Assembly (NCBI RefSeq): GCF_900111815.1 | Contig: NZ_LT630004.1 | Span: 289,595 to 353,594, forward strand | From: Bacillus massilinigeriensis | GTDB lineage: Bacteria > Bacillota > Bacilli > Bacillales > Cytobacillaceae | DNA length: 64,000 bases | Reading direction: 5' to 3' | In this document: piece after piece, positions 34,517 to 43,558 of the stretch | Numbering within the stretch: position 1 is the first letter of the stretch | How the letters are laid out: each line of letters opens with the position of its first letter | Translations under genes and position numbers: made by a program | Notes under the pieces: generated by a model | Database searches by the model: none | What the model was told of the DNA's origin: nothing | What the model saw: only the letters and a program-made list of their open reading frames with translations

Positions 34517-34887
34517 GCGTAAATGTCCTCCCTTTTCTATGTATATACCGCCTTAGTGTGTCCCCATATAAATGAACACAGAAGGCAGCTACTATATTAT
34601 AAAATTTGTTTCAAATAATTTCAACTTTTTAAAAATGAAAGAATATAACATTATCAATTAAGCTGAAACCCTTGATATATATGGCTTTATCTCAACCTGA
34701 AGTAATAAAAAATAATGTTGGACTATTCGAAATTATTATACATCTATTTCTAACTTAATGTAAGTTTATGAAAATATTCCAGTATCTCTCCGCTTTTTCA
34801 TACCGCTATTTTTCCTAAAGTTCTGCATCTCCCTTAACAAGCTTCCATATATTGAGTATGAATGAAGAACAAGGGGGGCGGCAGCCT
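34517..34887. other. AT-rich intergenic region
   Basis: This region carries the promoters of two divergent genes. I see no gene, hairpin or operator that I can support. Confidence 0.5.
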
Positions 34888-36672
34888 ATGAAAAGAGAAT
34901 ATAATTATTTTCAGGAGCCGACAGCAAGTAATCCGGCTTATGCACCCGATGGTAAAAAACTTCGATTTATTGCTGACTATGATGGCCAGCCGCAAATATG
35001 GGAACTAGACGGGGAAGGGGGAAAGCCGGTAAAAATAACTTTCTCAAAAGAACGGATTACATTATTTAAATTTATCGGCAACAGCGGGATGGCGATTCTA
35101 GGAATGGATGCGGATGGGGACGAAAAGCAGCAGCTTTTTCTCCTGAAGCAGGGAGCCGAACCCTTGCCTCTGACGGATGATCCTCAGCATGTACATCATT
35201 ATGGAGGCGCTTCACCTGATGGACGATGGATTGCCTGGTCCAGCAACAGAAGGAATCCAGCCTTTTTCGATATTTATATTCAAAATCTTGCTAGTCTTCA
35301 GCATTACCCTGTTTTCATTGGTGACGGAACATATGAATCTATTGCCTGGTCTTTAGATGGGAAGGAGCTTATCTTGCGGCATACCAATTCCCCGCAGGAT
35401 CATGATATCGGAGTCTTGAATATCTCCACAGGTAAGGTGAGATGGTTGACGCTCCACAAGGGGGAAGCGGGATTTAAAAGCGTCCACTTTAGCAGGGATG
35501 CTTCGAAGCTTTATCTTTTAACGAATATAGGGAGAGAGTTTTACGGTCTCGCTTCCTTAAGCCTCGCTTCCGGGGAAGTTTCGTGGTTATGTCGGGACCC
35601 TTGGGATTATGAGGGACTTGTGATGAACAAGGAAAAAACAAAGCTTGCTTTCAGTGTAAATGAGGGCGGGGTGTCTCGCGGCGTTATTGCAGATCTTTTA
35701 TCGGGCAGGTTTTACACATGGGATACACCAGTGGGTGTAATTTCTGACCTTTCTTTTTCTTCAGATGGGAAAAAACTTGCGTATGCATTCAGCGGACCAG
35801 GGTTTCCTCAGGAAATATGGCGGTTAAAACTATCAGAAGCAACCCCAGATAGGTTAACCGATTTTGGGGAATTAGGAGAGGACGTAAGAAAGGAACTGGA
35901 ACATGAGATGATTTCCTATCGGACATTTGATGGTATGGAAGTGCCTGCTTTTCTTTACAGGCCATCGTCAATTATACAGGAGCCACTCCCGGCTGTTATT
36001 TACCTTCATGGCGGTCCAGAGAGCCAGTCTCGGGCTTCCTATTCCTCCTTCGTTACTTATCTTGTTCGGAAAGGATACGTCGTTTGTGCGCCAAATTTCC
36101 GAGGAAGTACAGGTTACGGGAAAAGTTACACTCATCTAGATGACGGGAGGAAACGGATGAATGCTGTAAGTGACATTGTTTTCCTTGCTGAATGGCTGAA
36201 ATCCGAAGGTAGCACCGATCCTGCGAGGATTTCCTTGTTGGGTGGGAGCTATGGGGGGTTCCTAGTACTCGCAGCCCTCACGCATTATCCGCAACTTTGG
36301 GCTTCGGGTATCAGCATTGTTGGAATATCGAGTATCAGAAGCTTTTTGGAGAATACGAGTCCTTGGAGGCGAAGGCACCGGGAAGCTGAATATGGAACGG
36401 TTGAACGTGATGGGGATTTCTTTGACAGGATTGATCCTGTGCACCATACAGATAGAATTCGGTCCCCTTTAATGCTGATTCACGGTGCGAATGATCCTAG
36501 GGTTCCTATTGGGGAATCGGAACAGATGGCGGCCAAGCTGAGAGCGAGGCATCACCCTGTTACTTACATCCGATTCGAAGACGAAGGACACTCTTTGCTG
36601 AAAATGAAAAATAAAGTTACCGCTTATAGTAAAATGGGAGCCTTTCTTGAACGGATTAACGGATTACAGTAA
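34888..36672 (+). CDS. S9 family serine peptidase (acylaminoacyl-peptidase type)
   Basis: A 594-residue cytosolic peptidase of the prolyl-oligopeptidase family. The N-terminal 350 residues are a WD40-like beta-propeller (repeats such as SNPAYAPDGKKLRFIADYDG, ASPDGRWIAWSSNRRN, DLSFSSDGKKLAYAF). The C-terminal alpha/beta hydrolase holds the triad: Ser in GGSYGGF (about residue 455), Asp in HGANDPRVP (about 536) and His in DEGHSL (about 569); the oxyanion-related HGGP and NFRGSTGYG motifs are present. I prefer ATG 34888 (AAGGGGGG upstream) to the TTG at 34852. The stop lies two bases before a perfect palindrome. Confidence 0.92.
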   Translation: MKREYNYFQEPTASNPAYAPDGKKLRFIADYDGQPQIWELDGEGGKPVKITFSKERITLFKFIGNSGMAILGMDADGDEKQQLFLLKQGAEPLPLTDDPQHVHHYGGASPDGRWIAWSSNRRNPAFFDIYIQNLASLQHYPVFIGDGTYESIAWSLDGKELILRHTNSPQDHDIGVLNISTGKVRWLTLHKGEAGFKSVHFSRDASKLYLLTNIGREFYGLASLSLASGEVSWLCRDPWDYEGLVMNKEKTKLAFSVNEGGVSRGVIADLLSGRFYTWDTPVGVISDLSFSSDGKKLAYAFSGPGFPQEIWRLKLSEATPDRLTDFGELGEDVRKELEHEMISYRTFDGMEVPAFLYRPSSIIQEPLPAVIYLHGGPESQSRASYSSFVTYLVRKGYVVCAPNFRGSTGYGKSYTHLDDGRKRMNAVSDIVFLAEWLKSEGSTDPARISLLGGSYGGFLVLAALTHYPQLWASGISIVGISSIRSFLENTSPWRRRHREAEYGTVERDGDFFDRIDPVHHTDRIRSPLMLIHGANDPRVPIGESEQMAAKLRARHHPVTYIRFEDEGHSLLKMKNKVTAYSKMGAFLERINGLQ

Positions 36673-36673
36673 A

Positions 36674-36725
36674 GAAGCGTGCCTGACCCCCAGCGCTTTA
36701 AAGCGCTGGGGGTCAGGCACGCTTC
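36674..36725. repeat. Perfect 52-bp REP-like palindrome
   Basis: The left arm (36674-36699) and right arm (36700-36725) are exact reverse complements over 26 bases with no loop base; the centre is AGCGCTTTAAAGCGCT. Each arm contains the REP-like core GTGCCTGACCCCC. It fills most of the 59 bases between the convergent S9 peptidase and hemolysin III genes and may serve as terminator for both. Confidence 0.95.
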
Positions 36726-36731
36726 AGTTAG

Positions 36732-37379
36732 TTAAAGGACGTAGAGATAGACGCTAAGGAAATGAGCAAGGCTTCCGAGCAGAATGAAGACATGGAAGAT
36801 TTCATGGTAGCCGATATGCTTCATTTCCATGAATCTTGGCTTAATCGCATAAATCATTCCGCCAATCGTATAAAGTACGCCGCCCGAAACGAGCAGAGCC
36901 ATACCTCCTGCCGAAAGGCTGTTAGAAAGTGGGGAAGCTGCAAAAACAATCATCCATCCCATTGCAATATATAGAGCGGTAGACAGCCAACGCGGCGATT
37001 CGAACCAGACTAGTTTAAAGACAACGCCTGCAACAGCAGCTGCTAGAATGACAGAAAAAAGAATCCAGCCAGTTTTACCGTTTAATGTAATTAGGCAAAA
37101 GGGAGCGTATGTTCCAGCAATCAAAATATAAATCATGGAGTGATCAAGTCTTCGAAGAAAATGAATCACTTTATCCCTCGCAACTGCCATATGGTATGTT
37201 GCAGAAGCGCTGTATAACATCATCAGACTTACACCGAAAATAACCACTGCAGTCATTACCTCCTCAGATGGGGAAACATATGCTGCTTTCGCCACCATCA
37301 TCAAAAGACCTGCAAACGAGAGTATAGCACCAGCCAAATGAGTAAAACCATTAATAGGTTCCCGGACAAATTGATTCAT
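36732..37379 (-). CDS. Hemolysin III / PAQR family membrane protein (TrhA-like)
   Basis: A 215-residue, seven-helix membrane protein of the PAQR/hemolysin III family. Signature motifs: EPINGFTHLAGAILSFAG at the start, SATYHM (about residue 60), RRLDHSMIYILIAGTYAP (about 75-92), and the last-helix GYHEIFHVFILLGSLAHFL with the zinc-binding histidines. Bacterial members act in membrane-lipid (energetic or fluidity) homeostasis; the hemolysin name is historical. AAGGAGTG before the ATG. Single gene. Confidence 0.93.
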   Translation of the reverse strand: MNQFVREPINGFTHLAGAILSFAGLLMMVAKAAYVSPSEEVMTAVVIFGVSLMMLYSASATYHMAVARDKVIHFLRRLDHSMIYILIAGTYAPFCLITLNGKTGWILFSVILAAAVAGVVFKLVWFESPRWLSTALYIAMGWMIVFAASPLSNSLSAGGMALLVSGGVLYTIGGMIYAIKPRFMEMKHIGYHEIFHVFILLGSLAHFLSVYLYVL

Positions 37380-37519
37380 CGAAACACTCCTTATATAACA
37401 TCATGTAGTTTTAGTAACTACATAATAATATACGCTTATACTATCATGTCGTCAACATTTACCTTTCATGGTAATCAAGCTATAATAAGGTCAACAATTT
37501 AAAGTGGGAGATAAATAAT

Positions 37520-38089
37520 ATGGAAATAGAGCATGTATTGAACAATCTTGGCTCTGACAAGAAAATAAATCTTGAAGACATTCCAGACATTGATCTCTAT
37601 ATGGATCAAGTTATTCAGCTTTTTAAGAATGCCTATAAGGATACAAGACGCAACGAAAAGGACAAGTTGTTGACTAAAACAATGATCAACAACTATGCGA
37701 AGGGAAAGCTGTTTTTCCCGATAAAAAATAAAAAATACACAAAAGAGCATGTCATGTTGGTCAGTTTGATCTACCAATTGAAGGGAACATTGTCCATTAA
37801 CGAAATCAAAGAGTCATTGAATGGAATAAATGAAAAGGTAATGACGGACGAGCTTAATCTTGCAGATTTTTACCAAAGCACCTTAGACCTTATGGACCAA
37901 AATGTTCTCGCGTTTACTGAAGAGGCTAAAGAGATTGCAATCGCAGCAGAAAGTAAACCTTCCGCGAAGGATGATAATTATCTTGAAGAAATATTGATCC
38001 TCGTAAGCCTTGCTCATAAAAGCAATTTATACAGACGCGCAGCGGAAAGATTAGCTGATAAAATTGCCGTAAAAAAATTTTCAAAATAA
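37520..38089 (+). CDS. DUF1836 protein, probable DNA-binding
   Basis: A 189-residue helical protein of the DUF1836 family. It has a MerR-like helix-turn-helix region about residues 50-85 (LLTKTMINNYAKGKLFFPIK, KYTKEHVMLVSLIYQLKG) and a C-terminal helical part. The fold suggests a regulator, but no target is known. GGGAG before the ATG. Transcribed alone, ends in a terminator. Confidence 0.8.
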   Translation: MEIEHVLNNLGSDKKINLEDIPDIDLYMDQVIQLFKNAYKDTRRNEKDKLLTKTMINNYAKGKLFFPIKNKKYTKEHVMLVSLIYQLKGTLSINEIKESLNGINEKVMTDELNLADFYQSTLDLMDQNVLAFTEEAKEIAIAAESKPSAKDDNYLEEILILVSLAHKSNLYRRAAERLADKIAVKKFSK

Positions 38090-38136
38090 AACCTTATGGA
38101 GGAAGCGAGTTTCAGCTCTCCTCTTTAAGGTTTTTT
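38089..38136 (+). terminator. Terminator of the DUF1836 gene
   Basis: AAACCTTA/TAAGGTTT (38089-38096 with 38126-38133) closes a further inner stem and is followed by a T run; it begins at the last base of the stop codon. Confidence 0.7.
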
Positions 38137-38414
38137 TGTTGGTGGTCTAAGTTCCTATTACAAGCGCTTTAAAAAACATTATATTAATGGTTGGAATATT
38201 TTATTCAAAAATAATTATTTGTGAAAATTTTCTTATTTTACAATAACGATAAAAGTGGTACAATGTTTTGTGCGTCATTTTTTAGAGGGGAAATTGCCTT
38301 GTCGTTTGGGCAAAGTCCTAAAATTTGAAGATGAAAAGTTATTATAATTGTAATATTAAGAAAATTAAATTAATATTTCTAAAGTGGAAATTGTTTGACA
38401 GGAGGAGATCTACC
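38137..38414 (+). other. Long AT-rich leader of the amino-acid permease gene
   Basis: About 280 bases without a gene. A cre-like TACAAGCGCTTTAA at 38160 has three mismatches and is not strong. An ATG at 38325 opens a frame into the permease but has no ribosome site. No riboswitch was recognised. Confidence 0.4.
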
Positions 38415-39812
38415 ATGAAGAACAACAGCGAAAACCAGCTTCAAAGAGGGCTGGAGGAGAGACATATCACGCTTATGTCTTTAGGAGCGGCCATTGGGGT
38501 CGGCCTCTTCCTCGGTGCGGGCAAAGCAATACGGATGGCAGGGCCAGGCATCATGCTTGCATATGCATTCAGCGGGCTCATTATTTTCTTCATCATGAGG
38601 GCCCTCGGGGAGATGGCTATTCATAAGCCTGTTGCAGGGTCATTTAGTAAATATGCACGCGACTATTTAGGACCGCTAGCCGGATATGTAACTGGATGGA
38701 ACTACTGGTTTCTCTGGGTTGTTACTTGCATGGCCGAAATCACAGCTGTCGGCATTTATATGGAATTCTGGTTCCCTGATGTGGCGCGCTGGGTTTGGGC
38801 ATTGGCCGCACTTGTGATTATGACATCTGTTAACTTTCTTGCTGTAAAAGCATATGGAGAGCTCGAGTTCTGGTTCGCTCTCATCAAAATTGTTACCATC
38901 ATCGCCATGATCATCAGTGGACTGGGAATGATTATTTTTGGATTTGGCAACGGCGGTATTCCAACAGGAATTGAAAACCTTTGGAACAATGGCGGATTTT
39001 TCCCGAATGGAATAAAAGGTGTTCTGCTATCGCTTCAAATGGTTATGTTCGCCTACCTTGGAATCGAAATGCTTGGCGTAACCGCCGGTGAAGTGAAGAA
39101 TCCTGAGAAAAACCTTGCGAGAGCAATTGATACAGTCTTTTACCGTATACTGATTTTTTATGTCGGCGCATTGTTTGTCATCATGTCGATTTATCCGTGG
39201 GAGGAAATTGGCACGAAAGGCAGCCCGTTTGTTATGACGTTTGAGCAGCTCGGCGTACCTGCAGCTGCAGGAATTATCAACTTTGTCGTCCTAACTGCTG
39301 CATTGTCTTCGTGCAATAGCGGGATTTTCAGCACAGGGCGAATGCTTTTCAACTTAGCGCAGCATGGGGAAGCCCCTCAGCCGTTTGGAAAAGTAACAAA
39401 AGGCGGTGTTCCAGGATTTGCAGTACTTGCATCAGCTGGTGCACTTCTTGTCGGTGTTGTTCTCAACTATCTCGTTCCAGAAGAAGCTTTTGCCTGGGTA
39501 ACGAGCATCGCGACTTTCGGTGCAATCTGGACATGGGGGATCATTCTCCTATCCCAGTTGAAATATCGGAAAAGCTTAAAACCAAACGAAGTGAAAAACT
39601 TGAAGTATAAGCTTCCGCTGTACCCGTTATCTTCGTACTTGTCCCTTGCATTCCTAGCATTCGTTATCGTCCTGATGGCTATCAGCACGAACACTAGGAT
39701 TGCTGTCATTGTTGGCCCACTCTGGATTGGGATCCTAACGTTCGTGTACTATGCGAAAGGCTTCCACAAACGCTATCCAGGTGAATCAGATATCGATGAA
39801 AAAGCTGTTTAA
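38415..39812 (+). CDS. Amino acid permease, APC superfamily
   Basis: A 465-residue, 12-helix amino acid:proton symporter of the AAT family. Typical features are the first-helix GAAIGVGLFLGAGKAIRMAG, the APC consensus AGSFSKYARDYLGPLAGYVT between helices 2 and 3, and GIEMLGVTAGEVKNPEKNLA (about 215-235). Substrate may be proline, alanine, GABA or another neutral amino acid; motifs do not decide. ATG 38415 follows GGAGGAGAT. Transcribed alone. Confidence 0.93.
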   Translation: MKNNSENQLQRGLEERHITLMSLGAAIGVGLFLGAGKAIRMAGPGIMLAYAFSGLIIFFIMRALGEMAIHKPVAGSFSKYARDYLGPLAGYVTGWNYWFLWVVTCMAEITAVGIYMEFWFPDVARWVWALAALVIMTSVNFLAVKAYGELEFWFALIKIVTIIAMIISGLGMIIFGFGNGGIPTGIENLWNNGGFFPNGIKGVLLSLQMVMFAYLGIEMLGVTAGEVKNPEKNLARAIDTVFYRILIFYVGALFVIMSIYPWEEIGTKGSPFVMTFEQLGVPAAAGIINFVVLTAALSSCNSGIFSTGRMLFNLAQHGEAPQPFGKVTKGGVPGFAVLASAGALLVGVVLNYLVPEEAFAWVTSIATFGAIWTWGIILLSQLKYRKSLKPNEVKNLKYKLPLYPLSSYLSLAFLAFVIVLMAISTNTRIAVIVGPLWIGILTFVYYAKGFHKRYPGESDIDEKAV

Positions 39813-40031
39813 AAGGAGAAATCCTTTTAATGGTGCAAGCATAAAGCAGATTTAATCTTGATGATTGGAGCAGAGACGCAAACCTCAAGCGAGAGCAGCT
39901 GAACATAGAAGGCCACTCAGGGGGCAGGAGCGTCCCAACGACTCGCAAAAAGCGAAGCGCATGGAGCGGAAAAACAATAAACCCTTTTAGGGATGTTGAA
40001 ATATTTTCTAAAATAATCTGTCCTCAACCAG
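39813..40031 (+). other. Purine-rich intergenic stretch with possible repeat tail
   Basis: No gene is seen. It contains GCGAAGCGCATGGAGCGGAA (39950-39969), resembling GCGAAGCGTCAGCGGAGCGG near 29191. It may be part of a dispersed repeat, but this is unproven. Confidence 0.3.
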
Positions 40032-40058
40032 AGGCCTCCTCATAAAAGGGGGCCTTTC
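40032..40058 (+). terminator. Probable terminator downstream of the permease gene
   Basis: AGGCCTCC pairs with GGGGGCCT (one G-T; 40032-40039 with 40048-40055), loop of 8, then TTTCG. It is 220 bases after the stop codon. Confidence 0.5.
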
Positions 40059-40193
40059 GTTGTGCTTCCCGAACAGATGGGCAAGCTGACAATAGCATTA
40101 AGCTAGAGTCTTTAGCTTCTAACGCTGTCCAGCCTGTAAAAAAGGAAAAGGATAGGTTACAATGAAAGAAAAACAGCAAGAGGATGATCTTTT

Positions 40194-40424
40194 TTGTATT
40201 TAACAGTGAAAGAAACAGCTGAATTCCTTTCGGCAACGGAGGCGAATATTGAAAGGCTCATTCGCCAAGGCAGGATTCGCGCCATTCATGACGGTGAACA
40301 GTATTTGATTTACAAAGAGCAATTCAATACACACCTCAAACAAATGGAAAAATACTGGAAGTTGATGGAAGAATATGATAGCGAGCCAATTCCAGAGGAT
40401 ATTGATATAAAAGACGAAGATTGA
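40194..40424 (+). CDS. Small excisionase/MerR-like helix-turn-helix protein
   Basis: A 76-residue protein: a DNA-binding domain of the excisionase type (LTVKETAEFLSATEANIERL, IRQGRIRAIHDGEQYLI; residues 3-40) plus a charged helical tail ending in an acidic SEPIPEDIDIKDED. Start is TTG 40194 with AAGAGGATG upstream. Such proteins regulate phage or plasmid genes, but also stand alone in Bacillus chromosomes; no mobile element is visible around it. A strong terminator follows. Confidence 0.7.
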   Translation: MYLTVKETAEFLSATEANIERLIRQGRIRAIHDGEQYLIYKEQFNTHLKQMEKYWKLMEEYDSEPIPEDIDIKDED

Positions 40425-40427
40425 TAG

Positions 40428-40464
40428 AAAGGCATGCTGCCAAAGCGATGGCAGCATGCCTTTT
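40428..40464 (+). terminator. Terminator of the small HTH gene
   Basis: A 15-bp perfect stem (40428-40442 with 40449-40463), 6-base loop, four T. Confidence 0.85.
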
Positions 40465-40565
40465 CACATTGAAGTTTGAAAAAAATGGGCGTACACTAGA
40501 AATAGAAGGAAATACAACAATGATGTTCACCCTGCTCCATTTATATGAAATGGGAGGGAAAGAAA

Positions 40566-41057
40566 ATGGCTACGCTCATTGCCTATGCCAGCAAGTATGG
40601 CTGTACGAGGAAGGCTGCCGGATTGTTATGGGGGAAGCTGGATGGAAGAACAGACATGGTGAACCTTGTTAGAGAGAAAAAGGTTGACTTGTCACAATAT
40701 GAAAAAGTCATTCTGTGCGGCTCGATTTATGAAGGAAGGATTCAGCGGAAGGTCAAGAAGTTTACCGAAAAACATCTCGATGAACTGCTGCAAAAAAAAG
40801 TAGGGCTTTTCATTTGCTGCATGAAAAGCGGGGAGGCAGCACAAGCCGAGTTGGAGCATGCTTTTCCGAAAGACTTACTGGAACACGCAGTAATCAGTGA
40901 TTTTTTCGGCGGAGAATTGTCGCTATATGATATGAACTTGATTGACAAATTCCTCATTAAGGTTATTTCTAAGAGGGATGACAGACTTACGCACGATACG
41001 AGTAATTTGTCGCTGGAAAAAATCCAACACTTCGCCGAAGTAATGGACTCTGTATAA
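40566..41057 (+). CDS. Flavodoxin-domain protein (HemG-like)
   Basis: A 163-residue flavodoxin-fold protein. The FMN phosphate loop is ASKYGCTRKAAGLL (residues 7-20), followed by CGSIYEGRIQRKVKKF, a pattern of the Flavodoxin_5 family that includes menaquinone-dependent protoporphyrinogen oxidase HemG. HemG identity is not certain; a general flavodoxin role in anaerobic or stress redox is equally possible. ATG 40566 has GGGAGGG upstream; the ATG 21 bases before lacks one. Confidence 0.8.
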   Translation: MATLIAYASKYGCTRKAAGLLWGKLDGRTDMVNLVREKKVDLSQYEKVILCGSIYEGRIQRKVKKFTEKHLDELLQKKVGLFICCMKSGEAAQAELEHAFPKDLLEHAVISDFFGGELSLYDMNLIDKFLIKVISKRDDRLTHDTSNLSLEKIQHFAEVMDSV

Positions 41058-41077
41058 AGACACCTCATTTATTACTA

Positions 41078-41108
41078 AGGCTTCCGGAACGCGGATGACC
41101 GGAAGCCT
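41078..41108 (+). terminator. Terminator of the flavodoxin-domain gene
   Basis: AGGCTTCCGG/CCGGAAGCCT (41078-41087 with 41099-41108), loop of 11, then GTTTAATT. Confidence 0.75.
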
Positions 41109-41208
41109 GTTTAATTCCTTTCTTTAATGAATGTTGTGTAAAATATGGTGTTATTATCACTATATTTCTAGTTAATATATAATTTAGGAAAAGTCAATGG
41201 GGTCATAG

Positions 41209-41445
41209 GTGGGTGGATGGAACGCGGTCCGTTTTAGTGTAGAAGAATTGATGTATTATTTTTTTGAAAAAGGAATGCTTGAACAAGGGCTTGGTTTCAA
41301 GCAAAATTACTTAGTAACGGGCAGCGTTAAGAAGAATTTACGCTGCGGCCTGTTAACAAGGAAACGCTCGACAGTATTGCCGCAGGGAAAGAGGCCTTTC
41401 GTATATATGATTATAATACTATTAAAAGGACGCAGAAAAACTTAA
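41209..41445 (+). pseudogene. Short ORF, probably a frameshifted small gene
   Basis: The 78-codon frame starts at GTG with a weak ribosome site. Its first third is protein-like (VEELMYYFFEKGMLEQGLGF). Further on, another frame reads better (LRPVNKETLDSIAAGKEAFR, then IYDYNTIKRTQ). This suggests one ancestral gene broken by a frameshift near 41310-41345. No family recognised. Confidence 0.4.
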
Positions 41446-41474
41446 ATTCAATGGAGTTTTTCTGCGTTCTTTTT
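41430..41474 (+). terminator. Terminator after the short ORF
   Basis: A 12-bp stem ACGCAGAAAAAC/GTTTTTCTGCGT (41430-41441 with 41456-41467), followed by a T run. It shows that the locus was transcribed as a unit. Confidence 0.8.
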
Positions 41475-41568
41475 TAGGATGTACAGATTAATGATCTACT
41501 GTAACTATTTTAGAGTGACCGTATATATATTGCTGTTTGCCGATCCGCACCTCCTTTTGTCATAAAAG

Positions 41569-41596
41569 AAGCGCTCCCTTCCATCAGGGAGCGCTT
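41569..41596 (-). terminator. Terminator of the histidine kinase gene
   Basis: AAGCGCTCCC/GGGAGCGCTT (41569-41578 with 41587-41596), loop of 8, T-rich on the minus strand; it overlaps the last codons. Confidence 0.75.
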
Positions 41597-43254
41597 TTGC
41601 AAGGTTCACGGGGAGCCTGTTGGATATTAGCGTTATTTTTTGGAAGTTCCACCACGACTTCTGTCCCTTCGCCGGGATTGGAGGAGAAACGGATCTTTCC
41701 GTTATGCGCTTCGACAATCTTGAAACTGACTGTGAGGCCTAGTCCGGTTCCTTTTTCCTTTGATGAGTAGAAAGGTTCGCCGATTCGTCCCAGCATTTCT
41801 TTGGATATGCCGCAACCGTTATCCTTCACCGTTACCATCACTTTTCCGGTGCCGGAATCACAGACGTAGACATTTACAATGCCGCCATTTGGGGAAGCCT
41901 CAATCGCATTTTTAATGAGATTGATAAAAAGCTGTTTGAGTTGATTTGGTTCACACTCGAGAACAACTTTTCTATCCAGAAAGACAAAATGCAGTTCGAC
42001 ATTATACAAGCTTGCTTCAGTTTTTAATAGGGAAGTGACATCTGACAGAATGGTTTGGATATCAGCTTCTTTATGCTCTATTTGCTGCGGTTTTGCAAGC
42101 ATAAGCAGTTCTCCGACAATATGATTGATCCGTTCCAGTTCTCCGAGCATGATATTATAATAATTTTGATGACTGCTGTCCTCCGTGCTGAGAAGCTGAA
42201 CAAAACCTTTAAGCGAAGTCAGTGGATTGCGAATTTCATGCGCAACACTGGCAGAAAGCTCGCCTACAACCGACAGCTTTTCCGTACGGCGGAGCGTCTC
42301 TTCCGTTCTTTTTATTTCCGTAATGTTTTTTCCGTATCCAATGATACCCTCTATTTTGCCATTGACGATGATTGGGACGGAAGTACAGTGGAGCAAAACC
42401 GGCTTGTTATGCTTATCCAAAACTTGGATTTCTGATATATTCGGCTCTTTATTGCTGATGACAGATGCAAGTGCAGACAGTATTTGCTGCTTGCATTGCC
42501 CTTGGACAAGCTGTGCTACATGCTTGCCGATTGTTTCATCCACATGGAAGCCTGTAACAGACTCAAACTGTGGATTTAGGTTTGTAATATAGCCGTTTAA
42601 GTCAATCATATAGACAATTTCCGGATTGTAATCAAAAAGAGATTTGTAGCGTTCCTGATTAGCTTTCAGCATCCGGTGCATTTCTTTTCTTTCGGTGATA
42701 TCCCTGCCTATGATGACAAGGCCCTCCCTGCTTCCGTCGCTTTTATAAAGCGGGACTTTCACCGTTTCAAATGTCTTCATGGAGCCATCCGACATTGGAA
42801 TCATTTCTTCTGAATGTGTGACCTTGCCGTTTTTCCAAGCAATTTCGTCCGTCTTCTCACAGCCTGCAAATGCTTCTTGATAACGCTTACTGAACTGGCC
42901 AAGTTCGCTGTCCTTCTTCCCGCGATAATCAATACCCTGGAGCTGGAAAAGCTCCAATCCATATTGATTGGCTTCGATCCATCGCCCTTCACCATCCTTG
43001 AATGTTACGAAATCAAACATCGAATTGATCAAGGTAGCGAGACGCTTTTCATCCTCCCGCGAAGCATAAAGCTGTTCCTTTTTCTTCAAGGAAAAGGAGA
43101 AGAATAACCCGGCAACAAGAACATAAAAGGCTTCCTTCAAATGGTTAATGAGGTGGATATAATTTTCAGGTATGTGGTTTTCCAAAATGTAATTGCTTCC
43201 GACGATCCATAAGGCACTTGAAACGATAAAAATGATAATTGGCTTCTTCTTCAT
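41584..43254 (-). CDS. PAS-domain sensor histidine kinase, sporulation-kinase type
   Basis: A 556-residue orphan kinase. Two membrane helices (about 6-24 and 38-56) with almost no external loop suggest sensing in the membrane or cytoplasm. Two PAS domains follow (about 72-190, ending in GLVIIGRDITERKE; and about 198-315, ending in IIGYGKNITEIKR). The HisKA domain has the phospho-acceptor in SVAHEIRNPLTSLKGF (about 345). The ATPase domain shows NLIKNAIEASPNG, DNGCGISKEM and GTGLGLTVS. No response regulator gene adjoins; such kinases in Bacillus often feed the Spo0F phosphorelay, which is inference here. Confidence 0.93.
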   Translation of the reverse strand: MKKKPIIIFIVSSALWIVGSNYILENHIPENYIHLINHLKEAFYVLVAGLFFSFSLKKKEQLYASREDEKRLATLINSMFDFVTFKDGEGRWIEANQYGLELFQLQGIDYRGKKDSELGQFSKRYQEAFAGCEKTDEIAWKNGKVTHSEEMIPMSDGSMKTFETVKVPLYKSDGSREGLVIIGRDITERKEMHRMLKANQERYKSLFDYNPEIVYMIDLNGYITNLNPQFESVTGFHVDETIGKHVAQLVQGQCKQQILSALASVISNKEPNISEIQVLDKHNKPVLLHCTSVPIIVNGKIEGIIGYGKNITEIKRTEETLRRTEKLSVVGELSASVAHEIRNPLTSLKGFVQLLSTEDSSHQNYYNIMLGELERINHIVGELLMLAKPQQIEHKEADIQTILSDVTSLLKTEASLYNVELHFVFLDRKVVLECEPNQLKQLFINLIKNAIEASPNGGIVNVYVCDSGTGKVMVTVKDNGCGISKEMLGRIGEPFYSSKEKGTGLGLTVSFKIVEAHNGKIRFSSNPGEGTEVVVELPKNNANIQQAPREPCKSAP

Positions 43255-43558
43255 GAATCCTTTAAGCTCCGTTCTTTTTCAGGTACATATCGTCCTAGTA
43301 TGCTTAGAATGAGATTAATTTAATACGTTATGGATATTGGAAATAGATTTATCTCTTCATATACTAGCACAAATCGTCTTGTAAAAAATGATAACTTCGT
43401 GTGATTTTTGAAAAAATACTATCGTCATTTCCATTGCTGTATCTTGAAAACTATAAAAGACAAGTGAAGAACAAAGATATTTTTTTAAAAAAAGATAGAA
43501 TATTTTAAAGATTCAACTTTTATAATGATAGTAAGAAAATTAGACGAGGGGGAAGAGA
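43255..43558. other. Intergenic region with ABC-operon promoter
   Basis: Between divergent genes. A TATAAT box lies at 43521-43526, 33 bases before the binding-protein ATG, with no clear -35 element. Nothing else is supported. Confidence 0.4.

Noticed and set aside
36674-36725. Palindromes as insertion-sequence ends
   Set aside because: There is no transposase, no flanking duplication and no room: the neighbours are intact genes within a few bases.
38160-38173. cre site before the amino-acid permease
   Set aside because: Three mismatches to the consensus, including a conserved flank base.
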